64,000 nt of DNA from Chalara sp. BL73 (lineage: Eukaryota; Ascomycota; Leotiomycetes; Helotiales), in contig CAKJVC010000025.1 of assembly GCA_918026815.1 (NCBI GenBank), positions 62,001 through 126,000 on the forward strand. The letters are read 5' to 3'. The translations under genes were made by a program, and so were the position numbers. The notes beneath the pieces are model-generated. The model worked only from the letters and a program-made list of their open reading frames with translations. It searched no databases and was not told the DNA's origin. Positions 1 to 10,416 of the stretch are shown piece after piece. Within the stretch, counting starts at the first letter, position 1. Each line of letters begins with the position of its first letter.

Positions 1-2943
1 CGATTTTAGAAAATTTCGGAATAAAGCTGCGGCTTCTTTCCGGGTAAGTAGCGGTTTTTCTAGAGTGCAAGCTCCGATTCGGAGCCTGGCAGCAGCTCTG
101 TTTTCCGGCTCGTGCCAAGGGGGTAGCTTTATCGGATTAAGCTGCTCCGATGAAGGGAAGGATAGCCATCGCCGGGCGTGCCGCGAGGAAAGTTTAGTGA
201 TTTGCCGAGAGTCTCTCAGGCAGGCTTTCGCGTGTGATCTTAAGGGGTGTCGAGGGTCTAAGCGGCGAGTGCGAGCTGCGTCTGCAAGCGCTAAAGCGTC
301 TAGCAAATGTTCTGGGAGAGGGATTCCGGATTCTCTGTGTAGAATCGGAAGGGGGGTAGTTCGGTAAACTGGTAGAATTGCTCTAGCGCTTGAAATTAGT
401 GTTTTCTGAAAGATTTTAAGGGTTTCTTGTTGCCTGTTGCTAATGGTTCCAGAAGTGTAGTCTCGTGTAGTTCCTGGCCACCAGGTTTGAGCTCCGTAAA
501 ATGCTACAGGGAGCACACAAGTGGTTACAGCACGTCGAAGCAGTGCTGGTGGGACTCCTTGGACCGTGTTACTAAGCCGAGCAAGAGCCTGGCTGACTTT
601 CAGAGCTTTTGAGGCTTGGTTGTAGGCGTGAGCTTTAAAAAGGAGTTTGTGGTCAAAAATGACACCTAGCCATCGGATTTGAGAGTTTGGGGTGCATTCT
701 GTGACAGTCATTGTGCTTGTAACTACCGAAGGAGAGATTGTTTGGTCGGCGAGCTTTCGAGAAAAGTGAATAAGCTCTGATTTGTCTGGGTCGAAAGTAA
801 TTCCTTCTTCTTTTCCCCATTCAAGAGCTTGCTCCAGTCGAGCCGAGAGCTTTTCAGCGTTTTCGGTTAGTGAGTGTGAAATTTCGAGTTTTGCAGCATC
901 ATCCGCGTATCCAAAGTTCTTGCGAGGGTTATCAAGAGAAAAAAGAGGAGCGATGTATAGCATAAACAAAATTGGGGAGACTGGAGAGCCTTGAGGGAGC
1001 CCGCAGTCGATTTGCATTTCAGGGCCGATTTCTCCATCTAGCCGAATGTGCACTCGGCGACCTGTAGCGAAAGAAATGATCCACCGGACTAGTAAGTCGG
1101 GCCAGCCTTGCTCTCGGAGTCTACGAACTAGTCGGCCTGGGAGAGTTGCGTCGAAAGCACCTTTAATGTCTAGTGTAAGAACTGAGGCAACTTTGCCTTG
1201 TAGAAGCGCTGTTTCGACGTCGTGTGTTAAGCATGAAGTTAAATCTGTAGCTGAGCGCAAAGGGAGAGCACCAAATTGTTGTTTAGTTAACACTTTTGAC
1301 GTTACTGCAATCCATGACATTCTGCGTGCGATTAGCCGTTCAAGACCTTTCCCTAGTACGGAAAGTAGTGCAATTGGCCTATACGCGCGAGGAGAAGAGC
1401 GGTCCGGTTTTTTAGGCTTGCTAAGGATTGCTAAAATTGCTGTGCGGAAGCATTGAGGATGGTATCCGAGCTGAAGGCATTGACGATACAGTGTGTTGAC
1501 TAGCGGGCAAATTATAGGCCAGGCTAGCCGGAGAATTGGCGTGGAAATCTCATCTTTGCCAGGAGCTGTATTGCCGGCTTTTAGAATTGAGGCTTCAATT
1601 TCATGGTCTGTAAGGTCGGGGAAAGAAAGAGAAGTACAAGGAATTGCCGGAGCAGTAAAAGGGATATCCCCGGCTTCAGCCGCGTTTTGTAAAAGGTTGC
1701 GAGCTAAGACGTCTCTTTTTTCATGAGGCAGCACAGCCGGCAAGGCGTTTGGCCGCGTGGGGTCTTGCAGCGGGGGTGTTCTGAACGAGCCTGTAGATTT
1801 GTGCCATTTCGTCATTTTAAACACGTTTTTGCTTGTTGCGGTATTGATCATTTTGCGGTAGTAATGGTTCTTAGCTCGTCGGACTGTGTTACGTAGCTTT
1901 CTTTTTGCTTCTGTACAGTCATCTGTAATTCTACGAGCTTGTCGGTACTCTTTAGCGGCTGTAGAGCATTCTTCAGACCACCATGGGTTTCCGATAGAGC
2001 ATACGTATGCGCGTTTAGTTGAATTTGTGTACGCTTTGTGGATTTGGCTTGTAAGTTCTGTAGTGTATATATCGAGTTCAGCAGGGTTTTGTGGAGTGCC
2101 TAGCTGTCGAACAGGCTTGATGTATTCTGTTAAGGATTTCAGAAAGGTTTCTTCGCTCAATGTAGCTAAACGAAGTGGAGCGGCTGGCTCTCGGTGGCGA
2201 GGGTCCCAATATACTGTCGAAAGGAGTGTTCGGTGGTCTGAGCTGGTTTCGAGGTCTTCTGAGAGCTCTGTAGTTATTCCGAGGGAGTTTACTGCAGAAG
2301 TAGCAAAAGCTAGGTCTAGAACGTTTCCACGGTTGTGTGTAGCTTCGTCAGTGCAAGAAGATAGTGTAAAGTCGAGTGTGTCTATCCAGTCAACAAAATT
2401 TGACGCGGTAGTGCTTGGGTTGCTGACGAGCGATGGCTGCCAGCGGTAGTGGTGAAGGTTAAAGTCTCCAGCAATGAAAGTTAAACGCGGGAAGAAAGTA
2501 TGTGGAAGCGAAGTCAAGGAACAGACCGCTTGTCCTGGCCTAATAGAATTAAGAGGTGCGTTGTAAGTATTTGTAATAAGGAAAGATTGGTTGTAAGGTG
2601 TTAAGAGGGAAAGAAACAGAAGGTCGGGAGTTCCGGGGTCGTCAGGTTGTAAAGGCCGGAGTTGTGTAGCTTTTAGCCCTACTCCTTTCCGCAAGTATGT
2701 GAGAACTCTAGGGATAGTAGTTTCGGACCAGTTGTCTGTCGGGGTAAAAGCCTCGTAAAGAGGGTGACGTTTTGTAATTTGTCGGGCTAAGTCTTTTTTG
2801 TAGATGTATGGTTCTTGTATTAGAATGATATCGATTTGGCTTGAGTGAGCTGAGTTTAATGCAATTTCGTGAATCGAAGAGTTTTTGTTTACGTTGATTT
2901 GCATTATTGTCAGAGGAGGGCGAGAGCGGCGTTTACCTGGCAT
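1..2943 (-). CDS. LINE ORF2: endonuclease / reverse transcriptase (partial)
   Basis: Read on the minus strand, this frame has no stop codon from the ATG at 2943 down to position 1 (981 codons) and continues outside the window. It starts with an APE-type endonuclease domain: QEPYIYK, GDFNLHHYRW and a later SDHRTLL triplet are the expected Glu, Asp-Asn and Asp-His residues. The reverse transcriptase follows with TLDIKGAFD, GLPQGSP and the catalytic GYADDAAK (Tyr codon at 909-907, about residue 679). The protein would nick DNA and copy LINE RNA by target-primed reverse transcription. An alternative ATG is at 2904. The 2943 start lies inside the last codons of ORF1 in another frame. The lack of stops argues that this copy is young or still functional. 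Confidence 0.9.
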   Translation of the reverse strand, partial: MPGKRRSRPPLTIMQINVNKNSSIHEIALNSAHSSQIDIILIQEPYIYKKDLARQITKRHPLYEAFTPTDNWSETTIPRVLTYLRKGVGLKATQLRPLQPDDPGTPDLLFLSLLTPYNQSFLITNTYNAPLNSIRPGQAVCSLTSLPHTFFPRLTFIAGDFNLHHYRWQPSLVSNPSTTASNFVDWIDTLDFTLSSCTDEATHNRGNVLDLAFATSAVNSLGITTELSEDLETSSDHRTLLSTVYWDPRHREPAAPLRLATLSEETFLKSLTEYIKPVRQLGTPQNPAELDIYTTELTSQIHKAYTNSTKRAYVCSIGNPWWSEECSTAAKEYRQARRITDDCTEAKRKLRNTVRRAKNHYYRKMINTATSKNVFKMTKWHKSTGSFRTPPLQDPTRPNALPAVLPHEKRDVLARNLLQNAAEAGDIPFTAPAIPCTSLSFPDLTDHEIEASILKAGNTAPGKDEISTPILRLAWPIICPLVNTLYRQCLQLGYHPQCFRTAILAILSKPKKPDRSSPRAYRPIALLSVLGKGLERLIARRMSWIAVTSKVLTKQQFGALPLRSATDLTSCLTHDVETALLQGKVASVLTLDIKGAFDATLPGRLVRRLREQGWPDLLVRWIISFATGRRVHIRLDGEIGPEMQIDCGLPQGSPVSPILFMLYIAPLFSLDNPRKNFGYADDAAKLEISHSLTENAEKLSARLEQALEWGKEEGITFDPDKSELIHFSRKLADQTISPSVVTSTMTVTECTPNSQIRWLGVIFDHKLLFKAHAYNQASKALKVSQALARLSNTVQGVPPALLRRAVTTCVLPVAFYGAQTWWPGTTRDYTSGTISNRQQETLKIFQKTLISSARAILPVYRTTPLPILHRESGIPLPEHLLDALALADAARTRRLDPRHPLRSHAKACLRDSRQITKLSSRHARRWLSFPSSEQLNPIKLPPWHEPENRAAARLRIGACTLEKPLLTRKEAAALFRNFLKS

Positions 2944-4585
2944 TAAAGGTTTCTATAGCTAGTTGGCTGCTTGGGCTTGCTGTACGCTCAGGCTCTGTAG
3001 CGTCGAGATCCATAGCGGTGGTTCCGGAGCTTCTTTTCCTTGTGGAGTATGGAGCTGTGGTAGTATGCAAAGCGCTGTGGTTGCGGCGGGATCGAGTGGC
3101 GGTAGGGGCTTGGCTAGGGACAGGAGAGCTCGTGGCCTGGAAATCCCGTAGTGCCTGTAAAGCACTAGAAGCTGCTGTTGAGGTAGGTGCTAAAGTAGCC
3201 GAGCTAGGAGCAAAAGGGTCGTTTTCTTGAGGTAAAGTAGCTTCTAAATGGCTAGGGAGCTGGCTGCACGGGATAACGGTAGGCTGGTTGAGCTTGCAGT
3301 TTGCGGCTTTTATTTGTAGCCTGGCTGCTGAGCCGGCTTGCCGGATCCGAGCTATTTCAGCTTTCGAGAAAGGGGAGGAGCCTGGCTTAGGTCGAAGAGG
3401 GCACCCTAACGCGTCGGCTGCGTGAGGGCCGTGGCAGTGTATGCACCGAGAAGGGCAGAAATGCGTATGTGGAACGCAGGCTGTATGAGAGTCCTCTGTG
3501 TGCTTTATCGATCCGCATAAGCGGCATCGAAGGGGACGAGCGCAAATACGTTGATTGTGCCATAGGAAGCACTTACTACACTGAACGACGGTTACTTTCT
3601 TTGGGAGAGGTCTGGCTAGTGCCCTGCATCCAAAAAGGATTAAGGATTTAGGGATAGCGACGGCCGAGTTTACTCTGACTATCCAGGAAGTGGAGTAAGC
3701 GTAGTCGGCTGTTTGGCTTTCTTTAGTTTGGCCAACATACGCTGGAGAAAGGCCGAGAGAGCTTGTAAGAGCTTGTGACAAAGCTTCGGCTGTTACGGGT
3801 ATGTTCGTGATAGTTGTGCCATTCAAGCCAGAGTATGCTTTAGGGACGGAAGTAAGCTTGTAGCTTTGAAGGTTTTGAGCTTCTTCAACAAGACAATCAC
3901 CGGCGGAGAGGAAAATAGCTTGGATTTCGTGGATTCTAGTGGCTAGCAAAGCACGTGAGGAAGGGGAAGTTGAAGAAAGAGCAAAGCCAGAGTTCACTGA
4001 TTGTACTTCTCGTATTTCGTTTTGGAAGCCAGCTTTCTTTAAAATATCATGTATTGCGTGGCTAGAGAGTTGTCGGTAAGGGTGAGAGTTCTGTAGACGA
4101 ACAAAAAGTCGGCTGTCAGGGAGCTCGTGTTTCAGGGCGGGTTTTGTGAGTTTTTGGGGGGTTTTTGAGGTCGCCACGTTTTTGGCTATAGTTGCGTATG
4201 TTGGTTTTGTGCTAGTGGAAGATATTTTTGTCACGATTTCTGCGTTATTCAGTGAGGTTGTTGGCGTGTTCTCGGTGTTTGGAGAGTATAGCGTAGAGGG
4301 AGGCTTTGAGCCGCATATGTGGCTGCGGAAATGAGCTTGCGCCACATGAAAGATGTCTTCACAAAACCGTGAGAAAGCTTTTTCAAGAGGTGCCGGGAGT
4401 TTCTTTTGCTTAACGGCCTTTAGTTCTTGATCGAGAGATTGAGTGATGCCCTGGAAAAGGCTTTGGGCTTCAGCCGTGCGGTGTTCTGCCTCCTTTGTGG
4501 CAGAAGTGAGGGCGTGTTGGAAGGAAAGAGGCCCCTTTTTGGGGCCGACTGGCTCCACGCCGGGGGCTCCAGGGCCTCCCGCCAT
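2933..4585 (-). CDS. LINE ORF1: gag-like RNA-binding protein
   Basis: The 550-residue product ends in a Cys/His-rich cluster at about residues 336-395, with CSKCFLWHNQRIC, CRLCGSIKHTEDSHTAC and CIHCHGPHAADALGC. This resembles the triple zinc-knuckle array of Tad-clade ORF1 proteins, which package the element RNA. The N-terminal 150 residues are rich in Ser, Thr, Pro and Lys. The middle segment, about residues 155-330, looks folded and is probably the RRM-like part, although I cannot prove that by eye. The C-terminal tail is low-complexity Ser/Thr/Ala. Its TAA overlaps the ORF2 start by 11 nt, so the two proteins may be translationally coupled. It is uninterrupted. Confidence 0.85.
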   Translation of the reverse strand: MAGGPGAPGVEPVGPKKGPLSFQHALTSATKEAEHRTAEAQSLFQGITQSLDQELKAVKQKKLPAPLEKAFSRFCEDIFHVAQAHFRSHICGSKPPSTLYSPNTENTPTTSLNNAEIVTKISSTSTKPTYATIAKNVATSKTPQKLTKPALKHELPDSRLFVRLQNSHPYRQLSSHAIHDILKKAGFQNEIREVQSVNSGFALSSTSPSSRALLATRIHEIQAIFLSAGDCLVEEAQNLQSYKLTSVPKAYSGLNGTTITNIPVTAEALSQALTSSLGLSPAYVGQTKESQTADYAYSTSWIVRVNSAVAIPKSLILFGCRALARPLPKKVTVVQCSKCFLWHNQRICARPLRCRLCGSIKHTEDSHTACVPHTHFCPSRCIHCHGPHAADALGCPLRPKPGSSPFSKAEIARIRQAGSAARLQIKAANCKLNQPTVIPCSQLPSHLEATLPQENDPFAPSSATLAPTSTAASSALQALRDFQATSSPVPSQAPTATRSRRNHSALHTTTAPYSTRKRSSGTTAMDLDATEPERTASPSSQLAIETFNAR

Positions 4586-4640
4586 GTCGGGGGACCGTAG
4601 TAGAATATAGGAGTGAATAGGGGTGGTTAGAGCGGAGGGA

Positions 4641-5784
4641 TTGTGTATTCCTAAGCTGGTTTTTTTTTTTGATTCTAAGCTGGGATGTTGTTCTAAGCTA
4701 CTGATGATGATGATGATTCCTATTTAACGCCTTGGCGTAGAATGTCCTAAGTCAAACTACTTGGCCTCCAAAATTGAAGATAGGGCGCTAAGGGCCTAAT
4801 GCCCCTAGATTGAGGTTCTAGTTACAAGTATGGACCTTTGTACTTTGCCAGAGTACGTCCAAGAAGATCGATGCTAGCGTTGTTCCCTAACTGCTAAGCA
4901 TAAGTAAGTTCGAGAGCGTGTGCATTCGCTGTGCTAAGCACAAACTAAGGGAAAACCCCGCAGGGAAAACCTCAGAAACACGGTCTTTGTTCCAGGCGCC
5001 ATCCTCTTTGCGCTGCCCTCCTAGACTCCGTGGCTCTCCGCAACAGTCTGTATAACCCAAGTGACATCTTTCGTGTCTCGACTCTAGAGGGCTTTTTCGA
5101 GTAGTCGAATAGTCGCAAGCAATCGAGCATTCGAAAAAGGGTTTTGTAATTGTCGTTGTGATAGTGAGGTCCTCTATTCCGTGATGTGTATCGTGTGTGA
5201 AAAATTTTTCCAACCCCTCAAAAAGGGTCAAATCCTCCAAAACCCACGCAAAACAGCACACAGCTCTACCACCGACTCAATCTCAGCTCTGCAGACAATT
5301 CTGTACAGTGCGCAAGTATACAGAATTGCTGGAGGTTCGTAGAGGGCACCACATACAGGTGTTGAGCCATCGCCCTGTTGTTCTAAGCTACGTGTCGCGA
5401 AGAGGTTGCAGGTCCCGAAAGGGACCCACAACTCTTCACGTGACTAGTTACATGCGTTCCAAACAGATATTCATTAACACTTGATATTTTATTGTATAAT
5501 TAAAATAAGTCAGTTTTTTTTAAAACATTTAAAACATTTAAAATAAGTTTGGTAAAATGTTATTATTATATTATTAGTTAATTGAAATTAAAAATAATAA
5601 TTAGTAATAGAAGTTTTATGTATTTAAAGTCTCGAGTAAGTCACGTGGTAATCATGAATATTCATGAATATTTATGATTCGTTATTCAAATCAAATCAAA
5701 CCTCTCGTTAATCAAAACCAAAGCTGACTAAGCTGAATATTTGATTAATATTTGAATAATTGATTAATTTTTTTATCACACTGC
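4641..5784. other. Intergenic stretch, AT-rich in its second half
   Basis: No gene is supported here. It holds an 11-T run near 4670, a short GAT microsatellite near 4714-4728, and from about 5465 to 5784 a strongly AT-rich segment with repeated aaaacattt-type words and gattaat/attgatt words. The base composition change near 5465 is abrupt and resembles a mutated (RIP-like) repeat, but no element is recognisable. Short open frames in 4887-5484 have no family features. Confidence 0.5.
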
Positions 5785-6128
5785 ACAGTACTAGAGTTGT
5801 GGTACTGGTATGCCAAGTTGTGCCCTATCCTCAAAGCGGCGTGTCCAAATTTGAGTGTGCCTTTCAATGACGATCTCGAACCCTTGAGGAAGAGATGTAC
5901 ACTGAGCTTCTTCGAAACCTCACCCGGTATCATAATGCCACAGTGCCACCTACAAGCCATTAGAATCATCAACGGTGATCTCTATCTCTTGGGCTATCCG
6001 CCTGTCTCAAGACCGAGGGAGGGGAAGAGACAACACCAGTACCTGCTCCTGCCGAAGCAGCACTATTTGAGGCGGTGAGACAGGTATTGGAAAGTGGTAT
6101 GAACGTTGGCGGAATTACGCCAACGGTA
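5785..6128 (+). pseudogene. Unassigned gene fragment
   Basis: An open stretch beginning upstream of 5797 reads through PNLSVPFNDDLEPLRKRC and IIMPQCHLQAIRIINGDLYL. From about 6010 a different frame looks more protein-like (PAEAALFEAVRQVLESGMNV) and ends at a possible GTAAGG donor near 6127. A change of frame of this sort fits an undetected intron or a frameshift. I do not recognise the family. The following 390 bases up to 6517 hold nothing supportable. Confidence 0.3.
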
Positions 6129-6517
6129 AGGCTTATCTAATTATTGAAGTGACGGTGGGTGTGGACGTGTGTGTCGAGATTGTAAAACAGACTGGTACCA
6201 AATGCAACATATTATGGGAAATCTTAACAGGATTTGGAGATTTCAGGGTAGGAGAGATGAAACAACTCAGAATAGGGTCCTGTGTATTTATCGAGAGGTT
6301 ATTGAGAGATGCGGTTTTGGGGTACGACTATTGGTGCTCGCTGAGTAACTTGATTTGATTTATTCCTATTGACTACTCCTGGCTGCAGTCCCTCTACTCA
6401 ATCCAGCCAGACACCAGGGGGCGACCCTGAGTCGGGGAAGTACATAAACACCCCCTCTTCAATTGTCAAATATCAGTCATATCTGAAAGTCCCCCAGGTT
6501 TCCGTCCATAGACAACA

Positions 6518-7860
6518 TTACTGCTCTACGTCAGCGTGTTCGCAACATAGTAAAGAAGATAGGACGTACATGTCATAATAAGCGTGATTCTTCCTGTTCA
6601 AAATATGCTTACGCATCGTCATAATATGCACCTGGATTTCCTCGTACGACCACTGCTTCTCGTCAGCCCGCCGTCCCATCACTACATCTTCTCTCCGAGC
6701 TTCGGACACCGCATACCTTCAAAACCGTACTCAGCAAATACAAACTCCAGCTCTCCAACCCTTCAAGACAAAATAGCATATTCTACTGTCCCAACTCTTT
6801 CATCTTCGGATCGCTCGGCCATGTGCCAACTGGAACCTTGAACTTCTTTTCCACAACATCGATGAAGCCTGCCTTGATAATCATCTCACAATTGATATCG
6901 TAGATGGCGAAGGTTTTGCCGAGCTGCTCGGCAGCCCCAAGGAGCGTCCTAGACCATTGTGCCATGAAGTGGTCTTCTGTCACAGAGCCGTCATCGGATT
7001 TAAACATGATTGAGATTTCGAGATGCTCAATATGTCCCCCGGGTTTAGTGCATCTAGATACCTTCTTTGAGCACAGGCGTGTTTGAGTATTGTGAGGACA
7101 AACTTACCTGTAGATCTGACGATAGAGGTGTGCCCAGTCTTGGATTGCGCCAAGTATGCAACGCACGTGGATGTAGTCGAAGCTGTCTGGTTGGTAAGTC
7201 CACTCCAGCTGAGCATCGTCGAGCTCGAACTTGAGATTTGGAGGGACGAAACTAGGCTGGGTAGGGGAGATGTCCGTGCCGATCACCTCTGCCGACGGAA
7301 ATTGGTCCGCGAAGTCACTAGTTCTATCAGCAAATGTTTGATTGATTTGAAGGGCGGACTAGGCACATAGCCCATATTCCAGTTCCAGTTCCAACATCCA
7401 ACACCTTCTAAGTACTTTATTAGCTTCGCGTCTCTATTGTATCATGGCGTAAATTTACCTGCGTATTTGGGCTAATTGGTGCTAGGAAGAGCTTTCCATC
7501 TTGCATGAGCGTCAACATGTGATGGCTACGAGCCCCATTAGCCAGTTTCAATCCAGGGAAAGTATGGTGCATGCCCGATATCCAACTGATTGTTCATCTT
7601 ATCATCATTTGGTCCCCTGGCAAGGTCAGCCACTGGCTTTCTTCATCGCAGAGTTGACTCACCAGTACTCCGAAGTGATTTCCGTATTGAAGTTGTGATA
7701 CGTTCGTCCATGGAACTCACGATACTCCCGGATTCTACTCGCGATTGATGCCGTAGAGCTCGCACTGTAATTATCAGCACCTGGTCCGTTCCACAATGGA
7801 CGCTGCTAACTCATCACCTCCGTACGCAGAGTCTGTCTCATCATCCTCATTCAATGGGTC
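6518..7860 (-). pseudogene. UMTA/LaeA-type SAM-dependent methyltransferase, one premature stop
   Basis: Spliced by eye, the minus strand gives a canonical fungal UMTA-family methyltransferase: REYREFHGRTYHNF, an EYWGPNDDKMNNQLDIGHHM segment, the SAM-binding motif I VLDVGTGTGIWA, then SAEVIGTDISPTQPSFVPPN, WTYQPDSFDYIHVRCILGAI, the PGGHIEHLEIS block and a VEKKFKVPVGTWP tail. The last exon carries WSYEEIQVHI and HAYYDMYV before a TAA at 6518. Several short introns separate these, all GT..AG except one 49-nt intron near 7520-7568 that needs a GC donor. An in-frame TAG at 6783-6785 replaces an expected Tyr codon before the last exons, so the product would lack about 70 residues. The first exon and start codon are not clear. 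Relatives act in secondary-metabolite regulation or methylation. Confidence 0.75.
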
Positions 7861-7902
7861 CTTAATTCATGGTAAGCTTAACCGATGTTCCACTACTGAA
7901 TA

Positions 7903-10180
7903 CAGTCGAAACCGTATATATGAAAACTCCTTATATGAAAAACCTCTAGATATGGGAATGAAGGCCTGGAACGGTCGATTTTATAGTGGGTAGATGGGAA
8001 AACCTCTTTAAAAGCATATGGGAATAAGATACAAGCTTTTTTTGGTGCATTCCCATATAAGAATGTGGGGGGCCTAAGTTCCTGTTCCCAGATTAGTTAT
8101 TATATGATTGTCAACACTCTTTAATTGAACCAAAATACCTTTGTTTTGACCTTTTCTAAGCTTCGTTATGCTTTATCGACGAGCTAGAAAACCAATTATC
8201 CCAGGTGTACCAATCGCAGCACAGCCTAGAAGTCGAAAAAAGCGTTATAATCCTACCAATGAAAAGAAATATCGTCTACGCCAGTAGTATTTTGACTCTA
8301 ATTATATAAGTAGCGGACCGGAAAGCTCTAAAACCCTTAAAGATTGTGCTTTGTAGTAGCATAAAAAATATGGCTCGTATTTACTTTCAACTAATGCTTC
8401 TCGATATATATTTTCCAAATATAGCTTCCTTGACAATTCGACTGTAAAAGCAAAGCAATTAAAAGCTCGAAAACGGTCTGGCAAGTGGCCTTTATTAAAG
8501 ACTTGTTTATATGAGTAGCAGCAAAGGTTCGAAATTGCGGGAGGTTATTTAACTGGCGATATTTTAAGACTGAAAGCTACCGAATTTTGAGAGAAATTGG
8601 TCGAATATAAAAGTAAAAACCTAGTCCGAAGTCAGTAGATTTTCAGTAACAATTTTTTAGGAAAAGTTTGCTTGGAGTAAACAAATAGTTGGCTAGAAAG
8701 CTTCAAAAAGCAGCATGGAATCAAACAATATAGTCGGCATGGCGAAGCTGCCTCTGCGGATCGATCTGCCGAAACACAGCGTAAAATGGAAGATATTCGG
8801 CGTGCCTGCGAAAACTATTCAGCTCAGGATGTTTACAATACTGACGAAACCTCGTATTACTGGAAAGCTTCACCTAAACGGTCTTTAGCTACGTCAGCCA
8901 GCGCTGGGAGAAAACAAGACAAAAATCGTATTTCTAGCCTTCTTACTTGCAACGCTGACGGGTCAGACGAGCTTCCTTTGTGGTTTATAGGTAAATCTAA
9001 GAAGCCGCGATGCTTTAAAACTGGCCGAATAAAAGATCTTCGAACTCTCGGAGCTGTGTGGCGGCACAACAGAAAAGCTTGGATGAATAGCGAAATTTTT
9101 GAAGAATTCTTGCTAGATTTTGACAAAAGAATGAAAGGCAGGTCAGTTCTTCTTTTAATGGATAATTTCAGCGCACATGAGCTTGCTGTCAAAAAGTTGC
9201 AAAAAGAAGAGTTGTTGCAAAACATTAAAGTAATGTGGTGAGTGATATAATATCGAGGGGTAGCTTGTATCACATGACTGACTTTTTTGATATTAAGGCT
9301 CCCTCCTAACGCAACTTCTCTTTATCAACCTCTCGATCAAGGTATTATACAATGCTTCAAATCGCATGTACGATCACACTGGGTTCGATTTATGGTTCAG
9401 AACTTTGACGCAGGCTTCGAGTTTGTTCATCAAATGGACGTTTTGAAGGCGATTCGATGGTGTATGACGTTACACAAGGGACAATACGAAACTGTTGGGC
9501 ACGTTCTCAGTGCTACGATTTTGGCCGATATCCTCGAGCAGATCTTGATACAATAGTGGTAGACGTTGGAGATCGGTGGAAAGAAGCGGAGGGCCCAATT
9601 ACGCATATAAAAGAGGCATTTCAGAATCTTCAAAACCGGGGGGCGATCAGTCAAGTCGACAATATTACAGCGTTTATAGCACCTACGAATGAAGAAGTAT
9701 ATGATCAGCCTGACGTCGATCTAGTTCAACAAATCGCGGACGCTTACAATCCTGAAGTAGAGGAAGAGTCAAGTGATGAAGAGGAGCTTGCGCCAGCAAT
9801 TACTCCTCAGGAAGCTTTATGCTGTCTTCAGCAGTTGAAGCGTTACGAGGAGCAACAAGAGTACGACTCTAGTAGAAAGGAGCTTCAACAAATGCTTCGA
9901 GGCTATGAGAGAGAGTTGCTGAATTGTCAATTCAAGTGGAAAAGTTCAAAACAAATGGATCTACGGTATTATTTTTCTAAGCCAGGCTTTCAAGAAGATT
10001 GATGATATCTACGGGACTCTGAATTGCGAGGTCGCAGACGATTTTGGTGTATATATCACTAGAAAATGCTTTTAGAATACAGTATAATCTTGCTTACATA
10101 AGACCTCTTTACATGGGAAACCCCTATATATGGGAATCAGGACTTGGAACCAAGCGTTCCCATATAAGCAGTTTCGACCG
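7903..10180 (+). mobile_element. pogo/Fot1-like DNA transposon, 2278 bp
   Basis: The element begins cagtcgaaaccg (7903) and ends gtttcgaccg (10180); the ends are inverted copies with a CGAAAC core, and further inverted blocks (tatatgggaa words) lie inside. TA dinucleotides flank both sides (7901-7902 and 10181-10182), the duplication expected for pogo-type insertion. It contains a decayed transposase gene. It sits between the 5' side of the methyltransferase pseudogene and a TPR fragment, so it may have separated or disrupted either gene. Confidence 0.85.
8188..10002 (+). pseudogene. pogo-type (DDE_1) transposase, degraded
   Basis: The N-terminal part (8188-8780) still shows a basic start (RRARKPIIPG) but has many stops. 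From 8786 the catalytic domain is readable: VYNTDETSYYW (first Asp), LPLWFIGKSKKPRCFK, SVLLLMDNFSAHE (second Asp), then after a GTGAGT..TTAAG intron (about 9239-9296) LPPNATSLYQPLDQGIIQ (third Asp). The tail from 9560 to 10002 continues in a second frame with acidic residues and EALCCLQQLKRYEEQQEYD, a typical Fot1-family C-terminus. The frame change near 9550 and the stops in the DNA-binding part show that this copy cannot encode active transposase. Confidence 0.8.
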
Positions 10181-10191
10181 TATAGATATGA

Positions 10192-10416
10192 GAGAGTAAA
10201 CTTGGCAAGAAGCACCCTGATACTCTCACAACCATGAGCAACCTCGCTCGAGTGCTGGATAGCCAAGGCAGGTATGCTGAAGCAGAGACCATTAACCGCC
10301 TGACGCTTGAGCTTAGAGAAGAAGTGCTTGGCAAGAAGCACCCTGATACTCTCATGAGTGTTTATTATCTTGCCTATTTACGATACCGCCATTGCCGCAA
10401 GGCTGTATTCGGCTGA
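10192..10416 (+). pseudogene. Kinesin-light-chain type TPR fragment
   Basis: The frame opens with LGKKHPDTLTTMSNLARVL, continues with GRYAEAETINRLTLELREEV and starts another LGKKHPDTL repeat before drifting into unrelated residues. These are TPR_10/TPR_12 units as found at the C-terminus of fungal NB-ARC or NACHT STAND proteins. Only about one and a half repeats remain, starting 12 bases from the pogo element's right target site. No NTPase domain is present. The upstream part of the gene is missing, not simply moved to the other side of the transposon. Confidence 0.7.

Larger units (their letters stand above)
1..4640 (-). mobile_element. Tad-like non-LTR retrotransposon (LINE), 3' end outside window
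   Basis: Two long overlapping minus-strand reading frames, a gag-like ORF1 (2933-4585) and an endonuclease/reverse transcriptase ORF2 (1-2943), are in the order of fungal Tad1-clade LINEs. Neither frame holds a stop inside the window. The 5' boundary is not defined by the sequence; 4640 is a nominal end in the leader upstream of ORF1. The 3' end, with any RNase H domain and tail, lies beyond position 1. No target-site duplication can be checked. Confidence 0.85.

Noticed and set aside
65..2449. Several plus-strand open frames of 60-190 codons
   Set aside because: They lie antisense to the continuous LINE ORF2 and have no family motifs; the minus-strand frame explains the openness.
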